Shown: positions 23,628-35,214 of the stretch, piece by piece
Position numbering within the stretch: position 1 is the stretch's first letter
Layout of the letters: each line of letters starts with the position of its first letter
From: Dugong dugon
Taxonomy: Eukaryota; Chordata; Mammalia; Sirenia; Dugongidae
Direction: 5' to 3'
DNA length: 64,000 nt
Assembly: GCA_030035585.1 (NCBI GenBank)
Contig: CM057480.1
Location: 2,649,001 to 2,713,000, forward strand
Made by a program: the position numbers and the translations under genes
The notes under the pieces: generated by a model
Told to the model about the DNA's origin: nothing
Databases searched by the model: none
What the model saw: the letters and a program-made list of their open reading frames with translations, nothing else

Positions 23628-23996
23628 TGATGCCTTGGAATTATGGTGTTGGCGAAGAATATTTAATATACCATGGGCTGCCAGAAGAACAGACAAATCT
23701 GTCTTGGAAGAAGTACAGCCAGAATGCTCCTTAGAAGCAAGGATGGAGAGACTTCATCTCACATACTCTGGACATGTTATCAGAAGGGACCAGGCCCTGG
23801 AGAAGGACATCATGCTTAGTAAAGCAGAGGGTCAGTGAAAAAGAGGAAGACCCTCGATGAGATGGACTGACACAGTGGCTGCAACAACAGGCTCAAGCGT
23901 AGCAACGACTGTGAGGATGGCGCAGGACCGGGCAGGGTTTCGTTCTGTTGTATATAGGGTCGCTGTGAGTCGACTTGATGACACCTAACAACAACA
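23628..23996 (+). mobile_element. RTE LINE 3' end (AfroLINE-like) with perfect target duplication
   Basis: 5'-truncated RTE element flanked by a perfect 12-base repeat, ATTCTTCCTAAT (23616-23627 and 23997-24008). An intact frame reads ALELWCWRRIFNIPWAARRT and later LEKDIMLSKAEGQ, typical of RTE C-termini. The tail GGGTCGCTGTGAGTCGACTT followed by ACAACAACAA is shared with AfroSINEs, consistent with a LINE-SINE partnership. Confidence 0.85.
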
Positions 23997-24129
23997 ATTC
24001 TTCCTAATAATGTCTCTTCCTATTACCCATCTGAGAAGATTTCATCTTTCAAAACTGGTCTTTTTAACACATGAATTTTCACAAATTAAGTCTCTTAGCT
24101 CAGCCACGAAATAAATAACTTTCCAAAAG

Positions 24130-24304
24130 CTCAACTACTAGCCGAAGGGGGGGGGCGGTTCGAACCCACTCAGAGGCACCTCGGAAGAAAGGCCTCGCAA
24201 TCTGTTTCTGAAAGGTCACAGCCTTGAAAACCAGATGGAGCTGTTCTACTCTGCACACACATGGGGTCTCCATGAGTCAGAATCAACTCGACAACTAACA
24301 ACCA
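24130..24304 (+). mobile_element. AfroSINE, 5'-damaged
   Basis: Plus copy: GGTTCGAACCCACTCAGAGG, CACCTCGGAAGAAAGGCC and CATGAGTCAGAATCAACTCG. The head is interrupted by a G run (24148-24156). Confidence 0.8.
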
Positions 24305-24542
24305 TCTTAAAATATTTCTGAATTTCACAAAGGGATGGAAAATCTACATAACTACTAATTAAACAATAATTTGGGGGGGGGGGCGATGTATTCAGACAGA
24401 CAAGTCTCTAGTAATAAAAAAAGTGCATCTGAAATACAAAAATGAAGATAGGACAAGAGCATCTTCAGTTATGAGGGTCACTGTCTAAATAGAAAAATAA
24501 ATAAATGATGTGAACAGCTAGGTTAGAGGAGGAGAGAGAAGC

Positions 24543-24600
24543 ACCGGGGGCGCAGTGGTTAAACACTCGGCTGCTAACTGAAAGGTGGGCAGTTCAAGAG
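24543..24600 (+). mobile_element. AfroSINE head fragment
   Basis: GGCGCAGTGGTTAAACACTC and GGTGGGCAGTTCAAGA only. The body is lost. Confidence 0.7.
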
Positions 24601-24640
24601 AGGGAGAAAATTCTATACAAACAATTAACGATTACACTAT

Positions 24641-24691
24641 TACCCAAAAACCCACCGTCATTGAGTCAATTCCAACTCACAGCGACCCTAG
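24641..24691 (-). mobile_element. AfroSINE tail fragment
   Basis: CACCGTCATTGAGTCAATTC and CAACTCACAGCGACCCTA, about 50 bases of the SINE 3' end in reverse. Confidence 0.7.
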
Positions 24692-25127
24692 CCAGCGTTA
24701 AAAGTAAATTGTATAAAGCTAGAAAGTTACAATTAAGGGAAAGGTTTTAAAGGGAGAAAAGGTCTTCAGAGAATATGTAATAATTCTAACGCTGTTCACT
24801 CATTCTGCAGATGAGGATGCTATCACTTCAGAGACTGCAAGTCGCTTATTTGCAGCCATACAGCTAATCAGCCTCAGATCCAGGAATAAAAACCAGGGTG
24901 CCGACTTCCTATCTCTTCTGTCACATCATCGTGCCTCACAAAGCACATTTCCAGTGATAGTATTCTTACCCTTAAAAAAAAATTGTTATCTTTAAGTACG
25001 TAGTTCCCTCCACCCCAAGAATCTAGAAACCTATCTTGCCAACTCCCAGGGATACCACGCCTCCCCCTTCAGAGGTGGAAGTGAGCAACCATACAGGTAC
25101 ATAATGATATACAGTCAGCTTACAGTT

Positions 25128-25585
25128 GTTATTGTCGTCATAGGTGTCATTGGGTTGGTTCCAACTCATAATGACCCTACGTACAACAGAACAAAACACT
25201 GCCCGGTCCTGAGCCATCCTCATGATTGTTGTAATGCTTGGGCCCACTGTTGCAGCCACTGCGTCAATCCATCTCATTGAGGGTCTTCTTTTTGCTGACC
25301 CTCTACTTCACCAAGCATGATGTCCTTCTCCAGGGACTGGTCCCTCCTGATACTATATTTGCAGTAAGTGAGACGGAGTCTCACCATCCTTGCTTCTGAG
25401 GAGCATTCTGGCTGTATTTCTTTCAAGACAGATTTGTTCGTTCTTCTGGCAGTCCATCCTATATTCAATATTCTTCACTAACACCATAATTCAAAGGCAT
25501 CAACTCTTCTTCGGTCTTCTTTATGCATTGTCCAGCTTTCACACACATATGAGGTGATTGAAAATGCATGATAGTACGCTGTATT
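25128..25585 (-). mobile_element. RTE LINE 3' end
   Basis: Minus copy of the same element as 23628-23996. It encodes NIGWTARRTNKSVLKEIQPE and EKDIMLGEVEGQ, and ends (reversed) in TTGTTATTGTCGTCATAGG. Longer upstream, to about CATATGTGTGTGAAAGC. Confidence 0.8.
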
Positions 25586-25817
25586 ATCTTTCATCTCTCT
25601 AAAGAAAGTGACCGCCAGCGTGGGATGGTCACATTTCAGCAAGAATCCCAGCTCAAAACTGAGAATGTCACTTTTGTGACCAAAGCTAAAAGACTCTTAA
25701 ATAGTGGCACTAAAACGTGCACAGTAGACCTGCTCTTCAGATATTAAAGCCAAATGCTGACAGGAAGGGAATTCCAGGATGCAGAACAGCTCTTCATCCA
25801 GGTCCAGTTTTATCAAG

Positions 25818-26330
25818 TGTCATGGATTGAATTGTGTCCCCACAAAAACATTTGTCAACTTGGTTAGGCCGTGATTCCCACTATTGTGTGGTTGTCCTCC
25901 ATTCTGTGATTATAATTTTGTGTTAAAGAGGATAAGAGTGGGATTGTAACACCCCTACTAAGGTCACATCCCCTATCCAATGTAAAGGGAGTTTCCCTGG
26001 GGTGTGGCCTGCACCACCTTTTGTCTACCAAGAGATAAAAGGGAAGGGAAGCAAGTAGAGAAGGGGGACCTCATAACACCAAGAAAGAAGCACCAGGTGC
26101 AGAGCATGTCCTCTGGACCTGGGGTTCCTGCGCAGAGAAGCTCCTCGACCAGGGGAAAATTGACGAGAAGGACCTTCCTCCAGAGCCGACAGAGACAGAA
26201 AGCCTTCCCCTGGAGCTGACGCCCTGAATTGGGACTTGTAGCCTACTAGACTGTGAGAAAATAAATGTCTCTTTGTTAAAGCCATCAGCTTGTGGTATTT
26301 CTGTTACAGCAGCACTAGATGACTAAGACA
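25818..26330 (+). mobile_element. Solo LTR (MaLR-like) with 5-bp target duplication
   Basis: A 513-base element beginning TGTCATGGATTGAATTGTGT and ending GCACTAGATGACTAAGACA, so TG...CA. It is flanked by perfect TCAAG on both sides (25813-25817, 26331-26335). It has a polyadenylation signal (AATAAA near 26260). I see no retroviral genes beside it. Confidence 0.85.
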
Positions 26331-26564
26331 TCAAGTATCAACTCCCTCCACCTACTGGGAGTTGTCTATAGTTTGTGTTGACCTTTGCAAAACTGCAACA
26401 TGGCTTGAAAAGTCTACAGCATAGTATTGTCAAAATTCTTAAAATAAAACTATGACACGAAAAAAAAGGTAACTTTTATCAGTGATCGGCCACAGCACCC
26501 CAGTAATCACAGCCCAAAGAAAATCAACATCCCAACAGAACTGGTAGCTACAAAGAAACCTACG

Positions 26565-26775
26565 TTAAACGTGAAAGGCAGCAACCCTTCCTCTGTTACA
26601 TAGTAACCCTGGGACCTTCGTCAACCTCCGTGAGCCTCAGTCTTCCCATCTGTACAACAGGGATAATAATATTTACCCCCTCCCAAAAGAATGTGAATAC
26701 TCAGTAAGATCATAAATGTTAATGTACCCAGCATAACACCTGGCACCAGAATAAATGTTAGGCGAAGCTATTTTT
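26565..26775 (+). mobile_element. MIR
   Basis: GGGACCTTCGTCAACCTCCG, GTCTTCCCATCTGTACAACA, GGGATAATAATATTTACC and CACCTGGCACCAGAATAAAT match the MIR core and tail. Confidence 0.75.
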
Positions 26776-27350
26776 TCTGAGAGGGACAAAACCCAAGACA
26801 CTCATCACATAGATACCCAATTTGAAAATGGGATTGTTATAAAATCTGGACATCAGTAAGAAAAATATTTGAAGATGTAATTTAAGCCATCAGTAATTCC
26901 ACACAATGCATGGCAACTCATTTGAAGTATAGACTCTATTTTTGCCTGAGATAAAAAAAAATCCTTGGCACTGAAGGGAAAGCTGTGATAGGGCCAGAGC
27001 CCTCTCTGCCTTCTCCTTTGGGCCCTGGCTGTCCCTCGGGCCACCCTCCCTTTCCTCGCATGACTCCTCTCTGCCTTCACTGGCTGTAATGTAGAACTGC
27101 ATACTCTTTTTTTAATTTGCTGTATTAGCTTCAATGAGATAATGTTCACGAAACTCTTGGAAACCATAAAATCCTATGGAAATGTGGAGATCTTCATTTA
27201 ATAAAAATTTATGGGATTTGCCCTTGAATTTTTAAATGGACCAACTTAGCCTTTTATGGTTCTCTCCAAAGCAAAACAAAACTCATTGATTTTCATTTGT
27301 AAATGGCTCTTGATTGATTTTCATCCGCTGTGGAGCCAGAGCCTTCAACA

Positions 27351-27558
27351 CTGTTGTTGCTGTTGTGTGCATCCAGTTGATTCTGACTCACAGCGACCCT
27401 GTAGGACAGAGTTGAACTGTCCCATAGGCTTTTCAAGGCTCTAAATCTTTACGGGAGCAGACTGCCCCATCTCTCTCCCGAGGAGCAGATGGTGGATTTG
27501 AACCACTGACCTTTCGGTTAGAAGCCACGCACTTAACCACTGTGCTACCTGGGCTCCT
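27351..27558 (-). mobile_element. AfroSINE, medium subtype
   Basis: Minus, full length, flanked by CCTTCAACA at 27342-27350 and 27559-27567. Contains GGAGCAGACTGCCCCATCTC. Confidence 0.92.
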
Positions 27559-28089
27559 CCTTCAACATCAGAAGTTGTGGGGAGGGAGAGACTCTTCATA
27601 TCTGTATGGGTGATCTATCTCCTTCCTGAGAAATGATCACCGGCTTCAGAGACACAAAAGCACGTTAGAAATGAAAGGGTAGCCCCTGCCCATCGATCCC
27701 CTCGTAATAAAGATGGCAGAGAAATCCTTCTAAATAAGGGGTAATTGTAAAGCACAGTAAAATTTGATGAATTCAGACCCCAGCCATTAATTCCAAATTC
27801 AAGAGCATTTACACATGGCATGAGTTAAACTTTAGATCATCTACAAATGGGGGAGGAGAGCTTACCAAGCAAATAAATTGTGCAAATATGATCTGCAAAG
27901 GTATTTAAGATAATGATAATCTTTTCATGGGCTCTTAAAATCATTTTAGTAACGCCCGGCTTCCTACCTGCCATTATCTCATCCCTAAAGAAGGATCTGC
28001 TAGAAAGTTTCTGAGAACCTGTAAGACTGTTAACATATCACTTGGAAGTTAATCAGACGATCCATACTTACTAAGTGTTCACTCTGAAC

Positions 28090-28800
28090 TGGTATTGCCT
28101 TAGGCCCTTTATATACCTCAAAACAACCCTCTTAGGTAGCTATTATTCTTCTCATTTTACAGATTAGGGCAGTGTGATGGTTAAGGCTGTGTGTCAACTT
28201 GGCTGGGCCATGATTCTCAGTGGTTTGGCAGTTCCATGATGTTGTGATCACCTCCATGATGAAATCTGATGTAATGTGATCACCTCCATGATGGGATCTG
28301 ATATAATGCGATCACCTCCATGATGGGATCTGCTGTGAATAGCCAATCAGTTGAAGAGAGTTTCCTTGGGGGTGTGGCCTGGACTGAACATGGGCAGACA
28401 TTCTGGCAAGGCTCCTGGGCTTTTGTTCGCTCTGGATCCTGCAGCTGGCTCCTGTTTGTCTGACCTCCTGTTCTCAGGACTTGAGCTAGCAGCTTGCCTG
28501 CCGATCTTGGAATTCATCGATCTTTGCAGCTGTGAGGAAGAACCCTGCTCTCTGACCTGCTGATCTTGGGTTCGCCAGCCCCTGCGGCTAGGTGAATCAG
28601 GAGAAGCCTCCAGCCTGACCCCACAGACTTGGGACGTTCCAGTCTCTACAACCACATGAGCCATTTCCTTGATATAAGTATTTCTATATGTATATTTATA
28701 CCCTTTACTGGTTTTGCTTCTCTAGAGAACCCAGCCTAAGTCTGAGGCTCAGGGAGCTTGCCCAAGGTCACCCAGCTAGAAAGTAGGAGCACCTGGGTTC
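28090..28800 (-). mobile_element. MIR split by an ERVL-type LTR
   Basis: MIR sequence CTTATTATTCTTCTCATTTT-like up to 28172 (ATTTTACAGATTAGGGCAG) resumes at about 28743 (TGAGGCTCAGGGAGCTTGCC, CAAGGTCACCCAGCTAG). The two halves read as one MIR. Confidence 0.7.
28173..28742 (+). mobile_element. ERVL-type LTR (MLT2-like) with 32-bp triplication
   Basis: Starts TGTGATGGTTAAGGC and GTGTGTCAACTTGGCTGGGC. Its end is TTGCTTCTCTAGAGAACCCA, as in MLT2-type LTRs. Near its 5' end, three 32-base units of GTGATCACCTCCATGATG begin at 28244, 28276 and 28308. No internal viral genes. Confidence 0.7.
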
Positions 28801-28814
28801 AATCATAGGGATAA

Positions 28815-29016
28815 CATCCAGTCAGCTAGTGCTGACCCCAACTCACAGCAACCCCACATGTGCCAGAGCACAACTGTGCTGCATAGGACTTTCAATGGCT
28901 GATTTTTTCAGCAGTAGCTTGCCAGCCCTTTTCAGAGGCATCTCTGGGTGGACTCGAACCTCCAGCCTTTCAGTTAGCAGCCAAGCATGTTAACCATTTC
29001 TACCACCCAGGGGCTC
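28815..29016 (-). mobile_element. AfroSINE, subtype with CGCCAGGCC
   Basis: Minus copy: CAACTCACAGCAACCCCACA, GTAGCTTGCCAGCCCTTTTC and the end CACCCAGGGGCTCC. Flanked by near-identical CATAGGGATAA / CATAGGAATAA. Confidence 0.88.
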
Positions 29017-29792
29017 CATAGGAATAATAAGAGAGCAGCAAAGCGAGATTTTGAAAGTTAGCTCTAACACACAATGGTAGCCTAGATGCCTCTAATTACA
29101 TTTCCCTGTCAACACTGTGTCTTGAACACTCTTTGTTAATTCAGCCTGGGCTGCTCTCAAGTCACTCTACATTAGTGAGGTTTTTCAGTCACAGCATAAA
29201 GATGACTCCAACTACAGCTTCACTATCGCCAAGTTCTGGGTTCTGGCCTTGGCGGGCTGCAGGGCACAGGACAAAAGAGATCCCTGTATTTAATTTTATT
29301 ACATGCACCGACTTAACTTTTGGGAGTCTAAAATATCACGATTTGGTTAATAGTAACCAACATTTTATAGCACTTGCTCCATATTTTACAAATGGTTTCC
29401 CCAAACGTGGTCCCACCGAATCTTGTTTTCTCACTCGTTCTGACGGAGTCAGACAGCACATGGCACTAAGGATGCTGTTCTCGTAACAAACAGAAACTGT
29501 TTTGACTTAAGGGTACATGCCATTAGTTTATTTTACTTCACGCCCTAAATTCGTTTTTATTCCCTCTTCCCTCTACCTTTCCTCGTTCTGGACAGGATGT
29601 TCTGATAGCACTTCCCACCCAACCAGAAACAGGAAACACCTGACAATCATAAGAAAAACGACTTTGTGCTCAACCGAAGGCCAACTTTTTTAAGAATTCA
29701 AAAGCCTGGGACATTTCGAAACGGTGTCCACACATTTAAAACAACCTTCTGACATTCGGAAGAGAGCCCAGTTGACCCTCATGGAGATGCAC

Positions 29793-30009
29793 AAACCAAA
29801 AAAAAAACCCAAACCCACTGCTGTCGAGTCGATTCCAACTCACAGCGACCCTCTAGGACAGAGCAGAACTTCCCCCGAGGGTTTCCAAGGCTGTCATCTC
29901 TCCAGAAGCAGACTGCCACACTTTTCTCCCACAGAGTGGCTGGAGGGTTCAAACCGCCGACCTTTTGGTTAGCAGCGAGCACTTTAACCACTGTGCCACC
30001 AAGGCTCTA
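29793..30009 (-). mobile_element. AfroSINE, medium subtype
   Basis: Minus, complete: ACTGCTGTCGAGTCGATTCC, GAAGCAGACTGCCACACTTT and GTGCCACCAAGGCTCT. Confidence 0.9.
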
Positions 30010-30723
30010 CTGGAGGCCCACAACGAGGCCACAATTAGAGAAGCGGCTGTGGTTTTGTGGGCACTTTCCCCTGTGTGGTAAGCTTATGGGAGACGTCACA
30101 GAGCCTGTTCCCACCTAAGGTCCAAGTGGCATGCCCAAAGCCACGGAGGAGGGGCGTGCAATAGGGGGCCTCAACCCAGCTTCCCATACTCCCTCCTGGG
30201 GTCTTTCCACTACTCCACGGGAAATGCATCCAGAGGAAGCAGCCCCTTCCCCCCACGCAGCCCCCACTGCCATGGCCAACAGGGTGTTCCCACCATCCTT
30301 CTCTTCCAGGGGTCCCAAAAGGCTGCAGACTCTAAGTGGGTCTTGGTTTTTCCAGCTGAGATATGAAATCATCCTGCCGTAATGCCACCTTGCGCTGGTA
30401 TGCAGCTCAAACCCCCCGAGAGAGGTCCAACAACAGTGCACGCCCTGCTGTGGAAATCTCCGCCCACGGGCTCTCCGGATTTTTAAGCATCGCGTTTCCT
30501 CTCTGTTTTCCCCTGTAGATGGGAACGTGTTGAGAGCTGGAACTGTGTCACCTAGGCTTTGTCTACCAGGCACTTGGTGGCTTGATAGGTATGCAGTAAG
30601 ATTAAGTGGACTCTAGGTGATTCCTGGGGGACAAAGTAGTCAATATATAGGGATTAAGAAACATGTGCTTAGTATATAGTATATATAGTGTAAAAGCAGA
30701 GAGATACAGACTACACACAGCAT

Positions 30724-30922
30724 AGGAGTCCCTGAGTTAACATGCTCAGCTGCTAACCAACAGGTTGGAAGTTTGAGTCCACCCAGAGGCACCTCGGAAG
30801 AAAGGCCTGGTGATTTACTTCCAAAAAATGGGCCACTGAAAACTCTACGGAGCATGGTTCTATTCTGATATACATATTCTCCATGAGTTGGAATGTACTC
30901 AATGGGAACTGGTTTTATAGAT
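30724..30922 (+). mobile_element. AfroSINE, subtype with CACCTCGGAAG
   Basis: Plus copy from GGAGTCCCTGAGTTAACATG, through CACCTCGGAAGAAAGGCCTG, to CTCAATGGGAACTGGTTT. Confidence 0.88.
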
Positions 30923-30939
30923 AATATATAGTATATGGA

Positions 30940-31098
30940 GCCCTGGTGGTACAGTGGTTAAGAGCTTGGCTGCTAACCAAAAAGTCAGCAGTTTGGACCC
31001 TCCACGTGCTCCCTGAAAGCCCTTATGGGGCAGTTCTACTCTGTCCTATAGGGTCGCTATGAGTTGGAGTCGACTCAACTGCAACAGGTTCTTTGGTT
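30940..31098 (+). mobile_element. AfroSINE, short subtype
   Basis: Plus copy, GAGCCCTGGTGGTACAGTGG to CTCAACTGCAACAGG. ATAGTATAT flanks both sides. It lies only about 17 bases after the previous SINE. Confidence 0.9.
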
Positions 31099-31119
31099 AC
31101 ATAGTATATAAACCCATAA

Positions 31120-31340
31120 ATGTGTCTATGTATTTTCTTACTAAATGCCAGACACTGTTCTAAGAACTGTTACGAGTACTCAACCCTCTTCGCAGCCCCT
31201 TGAGGTGGGTCAGGCACAGAGACGTTACATAGCTCATCTAGGGTCACACTGCCAACAAGAGGCAGAGCTGGGACTTGAACTCTGGCTGTCTGGAACCAGA
31301 GTCTGTGCCCTTAGCCGCCACATTAGATCGCCTTTCCATA
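31120..31340 (-). mobile_element. MIR
   Basis: CTAAATGCCAGACACTGTTC, GGGTCACACTGCCAACAAGA and GGCAGAGCTGGGACTTGAAC are reversed MIR motifs. Confidence 0.7.
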
Positions 31341-31647
31341 GTGTGGCACGTGAATGATGGTGGAAATAAAACTCATCCTTGGGCAAGTCACACCACCTCT
31401 CTCGACATCAATAAAGATAAGGGGCTGGTGCAGGCGACGTCCGAGAGATTCTAAAATACTTCTGTTGTGCCTCAGTATACTGGGATCCCCCACCTGAACA
31501 GAGCTTTGTTTCCTGCGTCACTGAGTTTTTCCACATTAAGAGGTTGCCTTAAGAACAAGAGTATGTTTAGTTTAGAACACAGAATAGGGCAGTAGAAATC
31601 TCAAAAGCCAACAATGCACAGACAAGGGCCCTCTAACCATGGCATCC

Positions 31648-31796
31648 CATTGCTGTCAAGTCGATTCTGACTCACAGCGACCCTACAGGACAGAGTAGAA
31701 CTGCCCCATAGGGTTTCCAAGGAGCCGCTGGTGGATTCAAACTGCCGACCTTTTAGTTAGCAGCCGAGCTCTTAACCACTGCACCATCAGGGCTCC
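31648..31796 (-). mobile_element. AfroSINE, short subtype
   Basis: Minus, complete. Flanks AACCATGGCAT / AACTGTGGCAT differ by two bases. Confidence 0.9.
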
Positions 31797-32221
31797 AACT
31801 GTGGCATGCACTCCCTTACCATGACCCCACTCCTAGCAGCCAGGTCTTCTAGAGAAATCTGAGCATCTGCCACTCTTATCTCACATGAGGCTAAGAACTA
31901 CAGAACCTTTCCGTTCAGCTCCCCATTTTTCTAAGGGGTTGCTCTTACAGCCCAATACTCCCCATCCCAGCCCCACCCTTTACTCCTCCCCGGGCCAATG
32001 AATGTGTTAGGATATGAAGTGTATGCACGTGGCATGGGGAAGACGGGTTGGACAGGGGCACGGCCATTTTCCTAATTTCTTCGCTGACTCCATTTGACCA
32101 TCAGTAAGTCCAGGGGCAATCAAGTGAAAGCACCGTCCTGGAGACCTCAGCCCATCCCACACCCGTGGAGGCAACGGCCTGAGCTCCTGAGATGAGCCTC
32201 ATGTCAGTCAGCTGCGGTTGC

Positions 32222-32410
32222 GGTGTTACTGGCTGCCAGTAAGTCAGCTCCACGTGTGCAAGTAGAACGGCTCCACAGGGCTTTCAAGGCTGTGACCTTT
32301 CAGAAGCAGATGGCCTGGCCTGGCTTCCGAGGTGCCTCTGGGTGGGTTTGAACCACCAACCTTTTGGCTGGTAGTTGAGCGCTTAATCATTTCCGCTACC
32401 CAGGGACTCC
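32222..32410 (-). mobile_element. AfroSINE, diverged
   Basis: Minus: GCTGCCAGTAAGTCAGCTCC, GCAGATGGCCTGGCCTGGCT, GGGTTTGAACCACCAACC and CTACCCAGGGACTCC. GTCAGTCAGCT / GTCGGTCAGCT flank it. Confidence 0.82.
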
Positions 32411-32914
32411 ATACGTCGGTCAGCTATCACTGCACACCAGCCACAAAACCTCCATGGCAAATGAGAATCGGCGCTTGCTTCTCACTCATGCATCCACACG
32501 TCTGCTGGGTTTGGCTGATCCGGTTGGGCTCGGCTGCAGGTTGGGTTCAGGTCTGTTCTGTACGTCTCCCTCCTGGCACCAGTGAGCTATGCGGGACATG
32601 GATTTCTATGGTATGACCAGAAGCACCCAGAGGGGTGGGCGGAATCACATGATGCCTCGTGAGACCTCGGCTCAGAAGTCACCCACTCTGTTCTCACTCC
32701 AACGTGAAGGAGACACATGGAGCAGACCTGAGCCCAGCCTCCCGTTCACTCACACTTACTCACGCTCCCCTCACCTCATCGCCTGCTGTTGCTTTGTGAA
32801 GGTCATTAACTAGCTTTTATTTTAACTTTTCATTTAAAGTAGAAACTCCAAACAAACAATCAGAAATCACAACCAGCCACAGGGGCACAGAATGGTTTGC
32901 TGAGGTCGGCAAAT

Positions 32915-33035
32915 GAGAAACTCAAACCCAGATCTACCACTTCTGAGTGACTTTGTTCGCGTGATCTTGGCCCTGGACTTAAATGCCGAGTCTCATCTTC
33001 CTTGTATGTAAAACAAGAACAGCAATAACACTGAA
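32915..33035 (+). mobile_element. MIR (likely)
   Basis: CAAACCCAGATCTACCACTT, GAGTGACTTTGTTCGCGTGA and GAGTCTCATCTTCCTTGT resemble the MIR core. Confidence 0.5.
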
Positions 33036-34218
33036 TGAAGCTGACCTACCAGTGCCCCTCCCATGTTCCCTGGGTCCTTATTATTTCTGCCAGCACCCAC
33101 ATCTTTCTCCCAGGGGCTTTCTCTGGCCGCTGAGGCCCACTCTGCCCACGTACACAGCAGGCCAGAAGTGCCAGGTGGATAAAGACCCCAGCCCACTGGC
33201 CCCTCACGCAGGACAACTGTGACGTGCGCGTTGTACGCTGTCTCCCAGAGTTCCCCAGAGGGGCCGACCTCAATGGTCCCAGGCTTGATAAAACACCTTT
33301 GTGGGCTGCTTTCTCCTCCCTCTGTCACACTCCCAACTCCCTACTGGTGTCTTCTGTATAAATTTCTGAAATAAACCACTGGTAGTCAAACCCAAGCAAA
33401 GAAAAATACCTATTTTTGTGAGGATTAAATAAGAGAACGTGTGTCAAGTCCCCAGACCAGCACTGGCCCACTGCTGATCCCATAACTGCTTACTAAGGAA
33501 TAATTTACAAGTATGAGGCACGGTATGGACATCCGCCCTAGCGTCATCTTTAAAGCGACGTCCTACGGCTTGCTGATGCCTACGGTGGTTTACGGAGGAG
33601 TCCTGGGGACAACTGGACCTTCTTTTACAGTACATCGCCTTCCGGGAAAACCAAAGTTGTGGTGCCACTGCCTAACTAGCTGGGGTACAATAATCACTGC
33701 CTCGTTACCCCACGGAGTCCCTCACTCTTCCCCAGCCTGATGAACCACCCGATGTGCATTTCCAAGGGCTCTCCTTTTCTCTCCCCCGGGGAGAAAGGAG
33801 AAATAAGCTGGGCAGTCTGGGTCTTTATTGCATTTTCTGTGTTGATGTATTATTTGTGTATCTTAATGACCTGTCCTTCCCTCGTGACTGATTATATTAT
33901 CATCTATTTTTAAGTTTATTTTTCCTCTGACTGGGGTCATATAGGCACACGCAGAGCCAGGGTTTGAGTTCCTGAGCCAGTCACATGCTAACACACCAAA
34001 AAACAGAAGGGAAGAAAGGACAGCAGCTCGGCCTTCCGTAAGGAGGGGTCAGTCCCTCCTTCAGGACACAGGCAGTTATTCACAGAAACCCTGCTCAGGC
34101 CCCTGAGCCCCTGCTGAAGGGCTCTGGAGGGTCCAACACCAGGCAGACATTGCATGTGTGTACAGAGAGCAGTTCTCAAAGTCCTCTTTGGTGACCACAA
34201 AATTCAAAACCTGAGAAA

Positions 34219-34370
34219 ACCCAAAAACCAAAACCAAACCCGTTGCCATCGAGTTGATTCCGACCCACAGCGACGCTACAGGACAGAGAACTGCCCCGTA
34301 GGGTCTCCAAAGAGTGCCTGGTGGATTCGAACTGCCAACCTTTTGGTTAGCAGCTGAGCTCTTAACCAAA
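34219..34370 (-). mobile_element. AfroSINE, short subtype, end clipped
   Basis: Minus: AACCAAAACCAAACCCGTTG, CGAGTTGATTCCGACCCACA and GCAGCTGAGCTCTTAACC. The usual CACCAGGGCTCC end is missing. Confidence 0.88.
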
Positions 34371-35214
34371 AACCCAGGGAGGCCCAAGGAAAGTGGATAC
34401 AATGCCAGCAGAGACTTCAGTCCAAAGAAATAAGTTTGGGAGAGATTAACTATAAACAGCCCAGCAATCAGAAGCAGTTTCCAGGTGACTCAGAATTAGG
34501 CTAGGAAATCCTGAAAGCACAAGCTAGCAAGCTGAAGACAACCACAGCATTTGCTGACTCCTTAAAGCTCAAGTTCTACTGGGCTAAATCACGATAGACT
34601 CAGTCGTCCTCAGTGCTCGGGGCGTTTGAAGGCCCTGAGCAGGAAGCCTGAGAAAAGCACACTTTCCTTCCAAGACTCTGAGGGCCCCGGTGAGGAGCTC
34701 TTAAAACTGTAAACACGACACATCCAGTCTCTGGGCGTTTGTGACAGGGCTCTGAGGATCGCAGGAGAGGCAAAGCCGGCTTTGGGTATCAGGAATGTTG
34801 GGGTCTTTTGTTTGTTTCTGTCCAGCTATCTTGTTTTCATGTCATGAATCCTGGGTTGTCCTCTCCCGCTGCCGCAGGGCATTTTCCTCAGGGGCCTAGT
34901 GACCATTTGGGAGCTGAACCGGGCTACAGAAACCACCTGGGCCAACCCCTGAATCTCCAGATGAAAACTCTCTCTCTGAAGCCCAGAGACGGAACGTGAT
35001 TTTCCCAAGGCCACGCAGCATCTAGTATCGCCAGGAAACCAAGGTTCTGCTTTATCGCTGGTGGAGGTTCTTTAAATTTTGGCTGCGGAGACTTCATAAA
35101 GCTTGGTGAGCGCCGACCGTGGCAGAGACTGACGAGGCTGGGCAGGGCCTGGAACCACTGTCCCCTTCCCTCCTGCCTCAATTCCCAGGCAGGGCCTCGG
35201 ACACCAAGTGACAC

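Noticed and set aside
25818-26335. Possible endogenous retrovirus provirus
   Set aside because: Only a single LTR lies between 5-bp repeats. No gag, pol or env sequence adjoins it or the LTR at 41261.
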